A stretch of DNA of 64,000 bases from Kocuria flava (GCF_001482365.1 NZ_CP013254.1:2418001-2482000); one strand, 5' to 3'. Positions 25,163 through 33,895 are shown, numbered from the stretch's first letter. A program made the numbers and translations. Notes: a model not told the origin generated them from the sequence alone.

Positions 25163-25941
25163 ACACGGCCACCGCCCCGGCAGCGCCGCCGCTGCCCGAC
25201 GATCTCGCCGCGGTGCTCAAGCGCATGCGGATGCCCTACCTGCGCGCGGCCGCCCCCGAGGTGCTGGCCACCGCCCGCTCCCAGCGCTGGGACCCCACCG
25301 AGGTCCTCCGGGTGCTGCTGGCCGAGGAAGCCCGTGGCCGCGACGAGGCCACCCGCGCGGCCCGACGCAAGGCCGCGGGCCTGCCGGCCGGGAAGACCTT
25401 CGAGTCCTGGCGGTCAGGCGATTCTTCGATCCCGGCCCCGACACAGTCCGCCCTGGCCACCCTGGAATGGGTGGGCCGGGCGGAGAACCTTGCGATCTCA
25501 GGGCCATCGGGCACCGGCAAGACCCACTTCCTCGAGGCCCTGGCCCACCAGGTCATCGACGCCGGGATGCGGGTCTCCTGGTTCACCCTCGAGTCGCTGA
25601 CCGCCGCGATCGGGCGGGCCGGGGTGGACGGTTCGATCGGCAAGACCATCGCCCGGATCACCCGGGCCGAGCTCATCGTCGTGGACGACATCGGGATGCT
25701 GCCCTCGGGCCAGGCCGCCGCCGAGGCCTTCTACCGTCTCGTCGACGCGACCTATGAACGCCGTAGCCTCGCGGTGACTTCCAACATCCATCCGGCAGGG
25801 TTCGACACGATCATGCCCAAGACCCTGGCCACCGCAGCCGTGGACCGGCTCCTGCACCACGCCCACGTCATCATTACCGAGGGCACCTCGCTGCGGCTCA
25901 CCGAGGCCACCGCCGGACGCGGGGTGGTCCCTTTGACCTGA
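25159..25941 (+). CDS. istB: IS21 transposition helper ATPase IstB
   Basis: 260 residues, AAA+ ATPase of the IstB/DnaC group. Walker A is GPSGTGKT (115-122), Walker B about IVVDD (173-177), with a sensor-type TSNIHPAGFD segment. IstB forms ATP-dependent rings on target DNA and activates IstA for insertion. The start is ATG 25159, overlapping the istA stop by 4 nt, with AAGGAG 9 nt upstream. The gene is complete and ends just before the right terminal repeats. Confidence 0.95.
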   Translation: MNTATAPAAPPLPDDLAAVLKRMRMPYLRAAAPEVLATARSQRWDPTEVLRVLLAEEARGRDEATRAARRKAAGLPAGKTFESWRSGDSSIPAPTQSALATLEWVGRAENLAISGPSGTGKTHFLEALAHQVIDAGMRVSWFTLESLTAAIGRAGVDGSIGKTIARITRAELIVVDDIGMLPSGQAAAEAFYRLVDATYERRSLAVTSNIHPAGFDTIMPKTLATAAVDRLLHHAHVIITEGTSLRLTEATAGRGVVPLT

Positions 25942-26040
25942 CCGGCAGGGAGATCACCTGACCGCGGACAGGGAGATCAGCTGTCCGCCGACGGGGAGAT
26001 CACCTGACCGCCCACAGGGAAGTCGAGCTGACCGTTGACA
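25942..26040 (-). repeat. IS21 right terminal repeat region
   Basis: Four inverted copies of the ATCTCCCTG motif at 23-bp spacing (25946, 25969, 25992, 26015), ending GTTGACA at 26040. The outermost copy is the most diverged. Confidence 0.85.
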
Positions 26041-26195
26041 GTGACCGCGGGACGCCTGCGCTGCTCGCCTGCGACCGGAGCCGACGGACCGCACGGTTCC
26101 CCGGCGGAAGGCGTCCGGCGGGCGCTCCGGGGACGCCGCCGTGGTGCTGCCGCGGCCGGCGCGAGGCGGTCCGCGCGGTGGCCCGGATGCGCATG

Positions 26196-26240
26196 CCGCA
26201 GGGCCCCGCCCGCACGAGGTGCGCGGGCGGGGCCCTGCGG
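26196..26240 (-). terminator. terminator of the MFS/TetR operon
   Basis: Perfect 18-bp stem (26196-26213 with 26223-26240, core GCAGGGCCCCGCCCG) with a 9-nt loop, 12 nt past the end of the efflux gene on the minus strand. Confidence 0.8.
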
Positions 26241-26251
26241 AACGGACCGGA

Positions 26252-27895
26252 TCAGCGGTCGGCGGTGCTGCGGACCGGACCCCTCGGCGGGACGGTCGCG
26301 TCGCGGCCCGCCCGCTCATCGACGGCGGGCGGGGGCACGAGGGCCTCTCCCTCGCCGACCGCCTCGCCCTCGACGACCCGCTCGAGCGACGTGGCGAGCT
26401 CCTTCTCCCGCACGAAGCACAGCAGCAGCGCGGCCACCAGGGCCAGCGGCACGATCCACAGGAAGATCGGCGTCAGGGCGTCGTTGTAGGAGCTGACGAC
26501 CGGGGCCCGCACGGCTTCCGGCAGGCCGGCGACCACGGCCGGGGTCAGCGAGTTCGTGCTCGCCGCCGTTCCGCCCTGCGCGGGCAGCCGCTGCGCCATG
26601 AGGTCGGTCAGCCGGCCCGCGAAGACGCTGCCCACGACCGCGGAGCCGAGAGTGGCCCCGATCTGGCGGAAGTAGTTGTTGGCCGCGGTGGCGGTGCCGA
26701 CCTGTCGCAGGGGGAAGGTGTTCTGCACGATGAGCACGAGGATCTGCATGGACAGCCCCAGGCCCAGCCCCAGGACAGCGATGAACACGCACAGGTGCCA
26801 CAGCGCGTCCCCGGCCGTGAGGGTGGACAGCAGCGCCAGCCCGGCGGCGACCACGAGGCTGCCCGCGATCGGCATCCACTTGTAGCGCCCGGTGCGGCTG
26901 ACGAGCTGGCCCGACAGCGTCGAGGCGACCAGCAGCGCGCCCATCATCGGGACCATCAGCAGCCCCGACGCGGTGGCGTCCACGCCGTGGACCATCTGCA
27001 GGTACGTGGGCATGTACCCGATGGCCCCGAACATCGCGACGCCGATGAGCAGACCGGCCACGGTCGTGAGGTTGAAGTTCGCCTCGCCGAACAGGTGCAT
27101 CGGGATGATGGGCTCGGCCGTGCGCCGCTCCACGGCCACGAACGCGGCGCCCGCCGCCACCGTGCCGGCGACCAGTGCCAGGATCACGGGATCGGTCCAC
27201 TCGTACCGGCTCCCGCCCCAGGTGGCGAAGAGCACGAGGCACGTGGTGGCCACGGCGAGCAGGACCATGCCGGCGACGTCCAGGCGTGGCCGCTCCCCGT
27301 GCCGGGGCAGGTGCAGGAACAGGACGGCGCCCGCGAGGGCCAGCAGCCCGAGCGGGATGTTGATCCAGAACGCCCAGCGCCACCCGGGTCCCTCGGTGAC
27401 GAAGCCGCCGAGCAGCGGGCCGGCCACCGAGGCCAGGGCGAACACGCCGCCCATCACGCCCATGTACTTCCCGCGCTCCCGGGCCGGGACGACGTCGGCG
27501 ATGGTCGCCTGGGCCAGGATCATCAGGCCGCCGCCGCCCAGCCCCTGGAAGACCCGGGCGACGATCAGCACGTCGATCGTGCCCGCGAGGGCGCCGACGA
27601 CGGAGCCGGCCATGAACAGCAGGATCGCCGTGACGAGCAGCGGCTTGCGGCCCATCAGGTCTCCGAGCTTGCCGTAGACGGGCATCGTGATGGTCGAGGC
27701 CAGGATGTAGGCGGTGATCACCCACACCATCTCGTCCACGCCGTCGAGCTCCCCCACGATGGTGGGCAGTGCGGTGCTGAGCACCGTCTGGTTCAGGGCC
27801 GCCAGCAGCATCGAGAGCATCAGGCCGACGAACAGCAGCCCGAGGTGCTGTGTCCGCTCCGCGGGCTCCGCCCGGTGGGCCGGGGTGCGGCTCAC
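26252..27895 (-). CDS. MFS drug efflux transporter, DHA2 (EmrB/QacA) family
   Basis: 547 residues with about 14 transmembrane segments. Signatures are the loop 2-3 motif GKLGDLMGRKPL, the TM1 motif LDQTV-like ALNQTVLSTALPTIVGEL, and antiporter motif C-like FALASVAGPLLGGF. Proton-driven multidrug exporters of this type expel cations or hydrophobic compounds. The GTG start at 27895 overlaps the end of the TetR gene by 4 nt, so regulator and pump are translated together. Substrate unknown. Confidence 0.9.
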   Translation of the reverse strand: MSRTPAHRAEPAERTQHLGLLFVGLMLSMLLAALNQTVLSTALPTIVGELDGVDEMVWVITAYILASTITMPVYGKLGDLMGRKPLLVTAILLFMAGSVVGALAGTIDVLIVARVFQGLGGGGLMILAQATIADVVPARERGKYMGVMGGVFALASVAGPLLGGFVTEGPGWRWAFWINIPLGLLALAGAVLFLHLPRHGERPRLDVAGMVLLAVATTCLVLFATWGGSRYEWTDPVILALVAGTVAAGAAFVAVERRTAEPIIPMHLFGEANFNLTTVAGLLIGVAMFGAIGYMPTYLQMVHGVDATASGLLMVPMMGALLVASTLSGQLVSRTGRYKWMPIAGSLVVAAGLALLSTLTAGDALWHLCVFIAVLGLGLGLSMQILVLIVQNTFPLRQVGTATAANNYFRQIGATLGSAVVGSVFAGRLTDLMAQRLPAQGGTAASTNSLTPAVVAGLPEAVRAPVVSSYNDALTPIFLWIVPLALVAALLLCFVREKELATSLERVVEGEAVGEGEALVPPPAVDERAGRDATVPPRGPVRSTADR

Positions 27896-28551
27896 GGGAG
27901 GACCCTCCGGACGCGCCGGAACAGGGCGAGGGACGCCTCGAGGGCCTCGGCGGTCAGGCCGGCCTCGGCGGCGTGGGCGGGCGAGGACAGCGCGAAGCGC
28001 AGGGGGACGCCGGCGAGCAGCACGACCATCCGCGCCAGCTCGTCCGCCCCTGCCGCCTCCGCCCCTGCCGCCTCCGCGCCGGCCTCCTCGGCGGATCCGG
28101 CCGCCCAGGGCGGGTCGGCGGCGAGCCGGTCCGCCAGGGCGCGGCGCACGAGCTCCTCGGCCTCCTCCGCGTGCTCCCGGCGGCGCTGGCCCAGCTGCGG
28201 GTACTGCTGGACGAGCCGGCGGCGGCGGCCGCGGTTCCCGCCCGCGTAGGCGGTGCGGGCGACGGCCAGCAGCAGCCGGGTCACCTGCTCCAGGAGTTCG
28301 TGCCCGGGGTCGAGGTCGTCCAGCAGGGCCGGGTCCAGCACGGGGGCGCGCATCCCGAGGACCGCGTCGTCCTTGGACGGGAAGTAGTTGAAGAACGTGC
28401 GCGGGGAGATCCCGGCGCGCTCGGCGACGGCCTCGACCGTGGTGCGCTCCAGGCCCCGGTCGAGGGCCAAGGACGCGGCCGCCTCGTGGATGGCCGTCCA
28501 GGTCTCGGCCTTCTTGCGCTCGCGCAGGGAGGCCGGTGGAATCGATGTCAT
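27892..28551 (-). CDS. TetR-family transcriptional regulator of the efflux pump
   Basis: 219 residues from ATG 28551. The TetR N-terminal HTH is clear (TIHEAAASLALDRGLERTTVEAVAERAGISPRTFFNYFPSKDDAVLG). The C-terminal ligand domain contains short Ala/Glu/Gly repeats (EEAGAEAAGAEAAGADE). AAAAAAGGG lies 7 nt upstream of the chosen start; an ATG 6 codons earlier is possible but overlaps the presumed operator. It probably represses its own operon through the TGCAC repeats at 28565-28594. Confidence 0.88.
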   Translation of the reverse strand: MTSIPPASLRERKKAETWTAIHEAAASLALDRGLERTTVEAVAERAGISPRTFFNYFPSKDDAVLGMRAPVLDPALLDDLDPGHELLEQVTRLLLAVARTAYAGGNRGRRRRLVQQYPQLGQRRREHAEEAEELVRRALADRLAADPPWAAGSAEEAGAEAAGAEAAGADELARMVVLLAGVPLRFALSSPAHAAEAGLTAEALEASLALFRRVRRVLP

Positions 28552-28564
28552 GGCCGCCCTTTTT

Positions 28565-28594
28565 TGCACTACTGCACTTTATGCACAACTGCAC
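28565..28594 (-). promoter_or_regulatory. tandem operator repeats upstream of the TetR gene
   Basis: Two 13-bp direct repeats, TGCACTACTGCAC (28565-28577) and TGCACAACTGCAC (28582-28594), i.e. four TGCAC boxes spaced 8, 9 and 8 bp. They lie 14-43 nt upstream of the TetR start, as expected for an autoregulatory site. Confidence 0.55.
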
Positions 28595-28660
28595 GTATCC
28601 CGCGGGTGGGGACGGAGTGGGCTGGTGCGGGACGGCACAGGCCGCCGCGAGCCGGACACG

Positions 28661-28700
28661 CCGGAGGCCCCGGACACCAGGTGGTGTCCGGGGCCTCCGG
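28661..28700 (-). terminator. terminator of the ctaC-ctaD-ctaF operon
   Basis: Perfect 18-bp stem (28661-28678 with 28683-28700, core GGAGGCCCCGGACACC) with 4-nt loop AGGT, 19 nt past the ctaF stop. It also separates this operon from the TetR promoter. Confidence 0.85.
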
Positions 28701-28718
28701 TGCGGGCGGGCGCGCGGG

Positions 28719-29123
28719 TCAGTGCGCGTGGTCGCCGCGGGAGTACTCGAAGATGAGCCCGACGAGGGCCACCGCCACGAGGGGCAGCGCCAGCATCATG
28801 ATCCACCAGCCCATGGCCAGGGCGATCACGCCGAGGGCGGCGCCGGCACCGAGGGCGATGGGCCACCAGCTCCACGGGGAGAAGTGGCCGTACTCACCGG
28901 CGGACTCGACGATCTCGCCGTCGAGCTTGTCCTCGGGCAGGATGCCGCCGGTGCTGCGCTCGGTGAGCCACAGGTAGACCGCGAGCATGAAGGACATCGC
29001 GGAGGTGGCCAGCAGGGCCGGGAAGCCGACGAGCTCCTGGAACTGCGTGAGGAAGCCGTAGACGACCGCCACGATCAGGGTGAAGACGCCGAGCAGGACG
29101 AACAGTTTGATGGACAGCTTCAT
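28719..29123 (-). CDS. ctaF: cytochrome c oxidase subunit IV (actinobacterial CtaF)
   Basis: 134 residues, four transmembrane segments (about 6-26, 33-53, 87-105, 107-124), with the conserved GEYGHFSPWSWWPIALG loop of the actinobacterial cytochrome aa3 subunit IV family. It assists assembly or stability of the oxidase. The ATG at 29123 lies 4 nt after the ctaD stop, so it is cotranscribed and probably translationally coupled. Confidence 0.93.
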   Translation of the reverse strand: MKLSIKLFVLLGVFTLIVAVVYGFLTQFQELVGFPALLATSAMSFMLAVYLWLTERSTGGILPEDKLDGEIVESAGEYGHFSPWSWWPIALGAGAALGVIALAMGWWIMMLALPLVAVALVGLIFEYSRGDHAH

Positions 29124-29127
29124 GTGC

Positions 29128-30840
29128 TCAGCCCTTCCGCGTGGCCATGGCGGCGTCGTCGACCGGAGACTGCTGCGGGGACTCCGCGGCCAGTTCCGGG
29201 TGGTGGAGGTCCAGCGCCGGGCGCTCGGAGCGGATCCGGGGCAGCGAGGTGAAATTGTGCCGCGGGGGCGGGCAGGACGTCGCCCACTCGAGCGATCCGC
29301 CGAAGCCCCACGGGTCGTCGACCTCGACCTTCTTGCCGTTGCGGTGGGTGGTCCACACGTTGTAGAAGAACGGGATCATGGACACGCCGAGCAGCATGGA
29401 CCCGACCGTGGAGATCTGGTTCATCCAGGTGAACCCGTCCTCGGGCAGGTAGTCCGCGTAGCGGCGGGGCATGCCGTCCACGCCCAGCCAGTGCTGGATG
29501 AGGAAGGTCATGTGGAAGCCCAGGAACAGCAGCCAGAAGTGGATCTTGCCGATCCGCTCGTTGAGCATGTAGCCGGTCCACTTCGGCCACCAGAAGTAGA
29601 ACCCGGCGAACATGCCGAACACCACGGTGCCGAAGACCACGTAGTGGAAGTGGGCGACCACGAAGTAGGAGTCCGAGACGTGGAAGTCCAGCGGCGGGGT
29701 CGCCAGGATCACGCCGGTGAGACCGCCGAACAGGAAGGTGAACAGGAAGCCGAGCACCCACAGCATGGGGGTCTCGAAGGTGATCGAGCCCTGCCACATG
29801 GTGCCGATCCAGTTGAAGAACTTCACGCCGGTGGGCACCGCGATCATCATCGTCATGAACGCGAAGAAGGACAGCATCACCGCACCGGTGACGTACATGT
29901 GGTGGGCCCACACGGTCACCGACAGGGCGGCGATGGCGATGGTCGCGAAGACCAGGCCCTTGTAGCCGAACAGCGGCTTGCGGGAGAACACCGGGATGAT
30001 CTCGGAGACGATGCCGAAGAACGGCAGCGCCAGCACGTAGACCTCGGGGTGGCCGAAGAACCAGAACAGGTGCTGCCACAGCACCGCTCCCCCGTTGGCC
30101 GGGTCGAAGATGTGCCCGCCGAGGGTGCGGTCCATGCCCAGGGCGAACAGGGCCGCGGCCAGGGGCGGGAAGACCATGACGATCAGCAGCGAGGTGATCA
30201 GGGCGTTCCAGGTGAACAGGCCCATGCGCCACACGGTCATGCCGGGGGCGCGCATCGCGATGATCGTGGTGATGAAGTTGACCGCGCCCATGATCGTGCC
30301 GAAGCCCTGCAGGGCCAGGCCGAACACCCACAGGTTGCCGCCGGCGCCCGGGGAGAAGGACGAGTTGGACAGCGGGGTGTAGGCGAACCAGCCGAAGGAC
30401 GCCGCACCCTGCGGGGTGATGAACCCGGCGAGGGCCACCAGGGAGCCGAAGAGGAAGAACCAGAAGGCCAGGGCGTTCAGCCGCGGGAAGGCGACGTCGG
30501 GGGCGCCGATCTGCAGCGGGACGATGACGTTGGCGAAGCCGGCGAACAGCGGGGTGCCGAACATCAGCAGCATCAGCGTGCCGTGCATGGTGAACAGCTG
30601 GTTGTACTGCTCCTTCGTCTCCAGGACCTGCATGCCCGGCTCGAAGAGCTCGGCACGGATCAGCAGCGCCATGACACCGGCGATGCAGAAGAACGTGAAG
30701 GAGGAGATCAGGTACATGTACCCGATGGTCTTGTGGTCCGTGGACGTGATCCAGTTGACGATCAGACGTCCCTTGGAGCGAGGCACGACGCGCGGAGCGA
30801 CCGCGGCGGCCTCGTCCCGTGAATACTCGAGTGTCGACAC
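29128..30840 (-). CDS. ctaD: cytochrome c oxidase subunit I
   Basis: 570 residues, twelve transmembrane helices. Haem a, haem a3 and CuB ligands are recognisable: MHGTLMLLMF (low-spin haem His), HPEVYVLALP (CuB His with the cross-linked Tyr), AHHMYVTG (CuB His pair) and AHFHYVVFG (haem a3/a His). It reduces O2 to water and pumps protons. The start is GTG 30840 with AGGAG 3 nt past the ctaC stop region. The C-terminal 40 residues are hydrophilic and variable. Confidence 0.97.
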   Translation of the reverse strand: MSTLEYSRDEAAAVAPRVVPRSKGRLIVNWITSTDHKTIGYMYLISSFTFFCIAGVMALLIRAELFEPGMQVLETKEQYNQLFTMHGTLMLLMFGTPLFAGFANVIVPLQIGAPDVAFPRLNALAFWFFLFGSLVALAGFITPQGAASFGWFAYTPLSNSSFSPGAGGNLWVFGLALQGFGTIMGAVNFITTIIAMRAPGMTVWRMGLFTWNALITSLLIVMVFPPLAAALFALGMDRTLGGHIFDPANGGAVLWQHLFWFFGHPEVYVLALPFFGIVSEIIPVFSRKPLFGYKGLVFATIAIAALSVTVWAHHMYVTGAVMLSFFAFMTMMIAVPTGVKFFNWIGTMWQGSITFETPMLWVLGFLFTFLFGGLTGVILATPPLDFHVSDSYFVVAHFHYVVFGTVVFGMFAGFYFWWPKWTGYMLNERIGKIHFWLLFLGFHMTFLIQHWLGVDGMPRRYADYLPEDGFTWMNQISTVGSMLLGVSMIPFFYNVWTTHRNGKKVEVDDPWGFGGSLEWATSCPPPRHNFTSLPRIRSERPALDLHHPELAAESPQQSPVDDAAMATRKG

Positions 30841-30849
30841 CGGAACTCC

Positions 30850-31731
30850 TTAGTTGAACGCAGTTTCTGAGTGCTGGTCTTCCGCGCCCGGGTAGGAGTC
30901 GCGGCTGTACTCCTCGCCCAGCGCACCGGTCTGGCCGGCGTCGCGCAGGGACTGGATGTGCGCGTCGTACTCCGCCTGGTCGACCACGGCGACGTTGAAC
31001 AGCATCTCGGAGTGGTACTCGCCGCAGAACTCGGCGCACTTGCCGTAGAACTCGCCCTCACGGCCCGTGGTGATGCTGATGTAGTTGGTCCGGCCGGGGA
31101 ACATGTCGGCCTTCTCGAGGAACGCGGGGACCCAGAACGAGTGGATGACGTCGCGGGAGGTGACCTGCAGCTCGACCTCGCTGTTCGAGGGCAGGTAGAG
31201 GGTCGGCACCCGGTCCGGGACGCCCTCCTCGCCGTCGAGGTGGCCCTGGATGCCGGTGTCCCAGACGTCGTCGCTGAGGTAGTTGAAGTCCCACGCCCAC
31301 TGCTTGCCGTAGACCTGGACGACGGTGTCCGGGTCGTCGTGGCGCTCGGTGATCTCCGACTGGGTGCGCTCCGTGAAGAAGAACAGGGAGACGATCATGG
31401 CGATCGGCACGATGGTGTAGAAGACCTCGAGGGGCGCGTGGTAGGCGACCTGACGGGGGTAGCCGGCCTCGTTCTTCCGGCGCCGGTAGGCGATCATGCA
31501 CCACAGCATCAGCGCCCAGGTCAGCAGGCCCACGGCCAGTGCCGCGATCCAGGACCCGACCCACAGGTCGAGGATCAGATCAGCGTTGTCGGTCGTGCCC
31601 CGCTCGGTGGGCATCCACCCGAGCTTCGCCTCCTCCGCGCATCCGGTCAGCGCGGTCGCTGCCAGGACTGCTACCGCCGACGCCTTCGCCGTGCGGCGAA
31701 AGCGGCTGTCGGTTCGTGTGTGCGAACTCAC
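30850..31731 (-). CDS. ctaC: cytochrome c oxidase subunit II (lipoprotein)
   Basis: 293 residues. Signal peptide with lipobox LTGC (Cys31), two transmembrane helices (about 57-80 and 101-122), and a cupredoxin domain with the CuA ligands in DVIHSFW and CAEFCGEYHSEM. It receives electrons from the QcrC haems. GTG 31731 is chosen because GGAAGGG lies 7 nt upstream and the signal peptide then starts normally; a longer frame to 31806 has no RBS. ctaD begins 9 nt after its stop. Confidence 0.95.
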   Translation of the reverse strand: MSSHTRTDSRFRRTAKASAVAVLAATALTGCAEEAKLGWMPTERGTTDNADLILDLWVGSWIAALAVGLLTWALMLWCMIAYRRRKNEAGYPRQVAYHAPLEVFYTIVPIAMIVSLFFFTERTQSEITERHDDPDTVVQVYGKQWAWDFNYLSDDVWDTGIQGHLDGEEGVPDRVPTLYLPSNSEVELQVTSRDVIHSFWVPAFLEKADMFPGRTNYISITTGREGEFYGKCAEFCGEYHSEMLFNVAVVDQAEYDAHIQSLRDAGQTGALGEEYSRDSYPGAEDQHSETAFN

Positions 31732-31830
31732 AGACGGCCCTTCCTCTTCTATCTCGTGCTCGTCGCCTGCGCGCCGTGGACCCCGGACCCCGAGGACGTC
31801 GGACACGGTCAGCCGGATTGTTTCCCTCCG

Positions 31831-31871
31831 AGCTTACCCCCAGTCGACGACATCTGCTGACACTGTGTCAG
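31831..31871 (-). promoter_or_regulatory. ctaC promoter region with a 15-bp palindrome
   Basis: Minus-strand -10-like TAAGCT (31836-31831). A perfect palindrome CTGACAC-T-GTGTCAG (31857-31871) sits over the expected -35 position, giving a repressor- or activator-type arrangement about 100 nt upstream of the ctaC start. Confidence 0.5.
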
Positions 31872-31924
31872 TGTCGGCGGGGTCGCCCGCGGGCCGCCGC
31901 GGACGGGCTCCCGCGGGCACGACG

Positions 31925-31956
31925 GAGGCCCGCCGTCCGGTCGGACGGCGGGCCTC
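31925..31956 (-). terminator. terminator after the Fe-S carrier gene
   Basis: 14-bp perfect stem GAGGCCCGCCGTCC (31925-31938) / GGACGGCGGGCCTC (31943-31956) with loop GGTC, 66 nt past the end of the minus-strand gene. Confidence 0.75.
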
Positions 31957-32022
31957 GTGGGAGCGCTCCGCAGGGGTGCCGGACCCCGGCGGCTCAGGGC
32001 TCGGCCGGCGGCGGCGCGGGGC

Positions 32023-32394
32023 TCAGTGGAAGGAGTCGCCGCAGGCGCAGGAGCCGCCCGCGTTGGGGTTGTCGATCGAGAAGCCCTGCTTGGAGATGGA
32101 GTCCTCGAAGTCGATGGTCGAGCCCTCGAGGTAGGGCACGCTCATCTTGTCCACGATGACCTCGACGCCCCCGAAGTCGCGCACGGCGTCCCCGTCGAGG
32201 ATGCGCTCGTCGAAGTAGAGCTGGTAGATCAGCCCGGAGCAGCCGCCGGGCTGCACGGCCACGCGCAGGCGCAGGTCGGTGCGGCCCTCCTGCTCGAGCA
32301 GGGCGCGGACCTTCTCGGAGGCCACCTCGGTCAGCTGGACGCCGTGGGCCGGGAGGCCGTCCACTGCGGCGCCGTTGTCGGTCGTGACGCTCAT
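32023..32394 (-). CDS. erpA: A-type iron-sulfur cluster carrier (HesB/IscA/ErpA family)
   Basis: 123 residues. The conserved cysteines are present: one in QPGGCSGLIYQLYFDE and a C-terminal C-x-C pair in GGSCACGDSFH. Such proteins carry assembled Fe-S clusters to apo-enzymes. It lies beside the aa3/bc1 genes, as in many actinobacteria, where the Rieske protein is a plausible client (inference). ATG 32394 begins the family alignment; the RBS is weak. Confidence 0.92.
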   Translation of the reverse strand: MSVTTDNGAAVDGLPAHGVQLTEVASEKVRALLEQEGRTDLRLRVAVQPGGCSGLIYQLYFDERILDGDAVRDFGGVEVIVDKMSVPYLEGSTIDFEDSISKQGFSIDNPNAGGSCACGDSFH

Positions 32395-32479
32395 GATGCT
32401 CACTTTCTGTGGATGGGTGCCGCGCGGCCCGGGACCGGCGACGGGTCTACCACGGGGCACAACGGCCCCGCGGCGCGGA

Positions 32480-33895
32480 TCATTCCCGCCCGGCGGGGCC
32501 GTGGGCCGCGTCGAGGGCGAGCAGCAGCAGCGCCTCGGCGACGACGGCCCGCTCGAACTCCCCCAGGTGCAGGGACTCGTCGGCGCCGTGGGCCCGGGAG
32601 TCGGGGTCCTCGACGCCGGTGATGAGGATGTCGGCGCCGGGGTAGACCTCGGTGAGGTCGGCCGTGAAGGGGATGGACCCGCCCACGCCCGTCTCCACGG
32701 GCGGGCGGCCCCAGGCCTGCCCCAGGGCCCACTGCATGGCCCGGGCGGCCGGGGAGGACATGTCGGTGCGGAAGGGCTGGCCGGTCTCCTCGATCCGCAC
32801 GTCCACGCGGGCGCCGAAGGGGGCGTGCTCGAGCAGGTGCCGGCGCAGCGCCTCCGCGGCGGCGGCGGGGTCCTGGCCCGGGGCGATCCGCAGGCTCAGC
32901 CGGGCCCGGGCCGAGGGCGCGATGGTGTTCGAGGCGACGTCCACGGGGGTGACGTCCATGCCCGTGACCGACAGCGCCGGCCGGGTCCACAGCCGGGAGG
33001 CCACCGACCCCCGCCCGGCCAGCCGCACCCCGTCGAGCACGGCGGCGTCGGCGCGGAACCGGTCCTCGTCGTAGACGAGGTCGGTGCCGTCCTCGGCGTG
33101 CAGCCCCTCGACGGCGACGGCGCCGTCGTCGTCGTGCAGGGTCGCGACCAGCCGGGAGAGCAGGGTCGGGGCGTCGAGCAGCGGCCCGCCGTACATCCCC
33201 GAGTGCACGGCGTGGGCCAGCACGGAGACCTCCACCACGGCCCCGACCACGCCCCGCAGGCTCGTGGTGAGGGCGGGCACCCCGACCTCCCAGTTGGCGG
33301 AGTCCGCGATGACGATCACGTCCGCGGCCAGCCGGTCGCGATAGGCCTCGAGGAACGCACGGAACGAGGGCGAACCGGCCTCCTCCTCCCCCTCGACGAA
33401 CACGGTCACGCCGAGGCCGGCGTCCTCCCCCGCGACGGCGTCGAGCACGCGCAGGGCGGCCACGTGGGCCATGACACCGGCCTTGTCGTCGGCCGCCCCG
33501 CGGCCGTAGAGGCGCCCGTCGCGCTCCTCGGCCGTGAACGGGTCGGAGTGCCACAGCTCCCGCCGGCCGGGGGGCTGGACGTCGTGGTGGGCGTAGAGCA
33601 GCACCGTCGGGCGCCCGGGGGCCGCGCGGCGGCGGGCGACCACGGCCGGCCGGCCCGGTCCCCCGGCGTGGGGCACCCGGAGGATCTCGACCTCGTCCAG
33701 CCCGGCCTCCTCGAGCAGCGCGGCCACCGCGCGGGCGCTGCGCTCGAGCTGCCCGGGGTCGAAGCTCTCCCACGCGATGCCGGGGATCGCCACGAGCTCG
33801 CGCAGCTGCTCGACGGTGCGCGGCATGCCGGCGCGCACGGCCTCGCGGACGGCCTCGACGGGCAGGGACGGGGGCGGGGTCCAGGACTCGGTCAT
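32480..33895 (-). CDS. M20-family dipeptidase/metallopeptidase
   Basis: 471 residues, peptidase family M20. Metal-ligand motifs are LLYAHHDVQP (first His) and YGRGAADDKAG (bridging Asp), then the catalytic Glu pair in VEGEEEAGSPSF and DSANW. The inserted dimerisation domain spans about residues 205-350, with a C-terminal His in DESLHLGEFE. These zinc enzymes hydrolyse dipeptides or N-acyl amino acids in the cytoplasm. ATG 33895 is preferred because a minus-strand TAGGGT (-10) ends 9 nt before it and there is no RBS, suggesting a leaderless mRNA; a GTG three codons upstream is possible. Confidence 0.9.
   Translation of the reverse strand: MTESWTPPPSLPVEAVREAVRAGMPRTVEQLRELVAIPGIAWESFDPGQLERSARAVAALLEEAGLDEVEILRVPHAGGPGRPAVVARRRAAPGRPTVLLYAHHDVQPPGRRELWHSDPFTAEERDGRLYGRGAADDKAGVMAHVAALRVLDAVAGEDAGLGVTVFVEGEEEAGSPSFRAFLEAYRDRLAADVIVIADSANWEVGVPALTTSLRGVVGAVVEVSVLAHAVHSGMYGGPLLDAPTLLSRLVATLHDDDGAVAVEGLHAEDGTDLVYDEDRFRADAAVLDGVRLAGRGSVASRLWTRPALSVTGMDVTPVDVASNTIAPSARARLSLRIAPGQDPAAAAEALRRHLLEHAPFGARVDVRIEETGQPFRTDMSSPAARAMQWALGQAWGRPPVETGVGGSIPFTADLTEVYPGADILITGVEDPDSRAHGADESLHLGEFERAVVAEALLLLALDAAHGPAGRE

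Larger units (their letters stand above)
23386..26040 (+). mobile_element. complete IS21-family insertion sequence
   Basis: 2655 bp. The ends begin TG and end CA, and 5-bp direct repeats GTGAC flank it exactly (23381-23385 and 26041-26045). It carries istA and istB with a 4-nt overlap. The left end has three ATCTCCCTG repeats (23403, 23425, 23448) and the right end has four inverted versions (25946, 25969, 25992, 26015), spaced 22-23 bp, the multiple transposase-binding sites typical of IS21. Both genes are open and the catalytic residues are present, so it looks recent and potentially active. Confidence 0.95.

Noticed and set aside
28565..28594. Repeats considered as a mini CRISPR array
   Set aside because: Two 13-bp direct copies with a 4-nt gap, no spacer-like units and no cas genes; the position fits a TetR operator.
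31732..31806. Longer ctaC start
   Set aside because: It adds an acidic 25-residue leader before the signal peptide and lacks an RBS; GTG 31731 has one and gives a normal lipoprotein signal.
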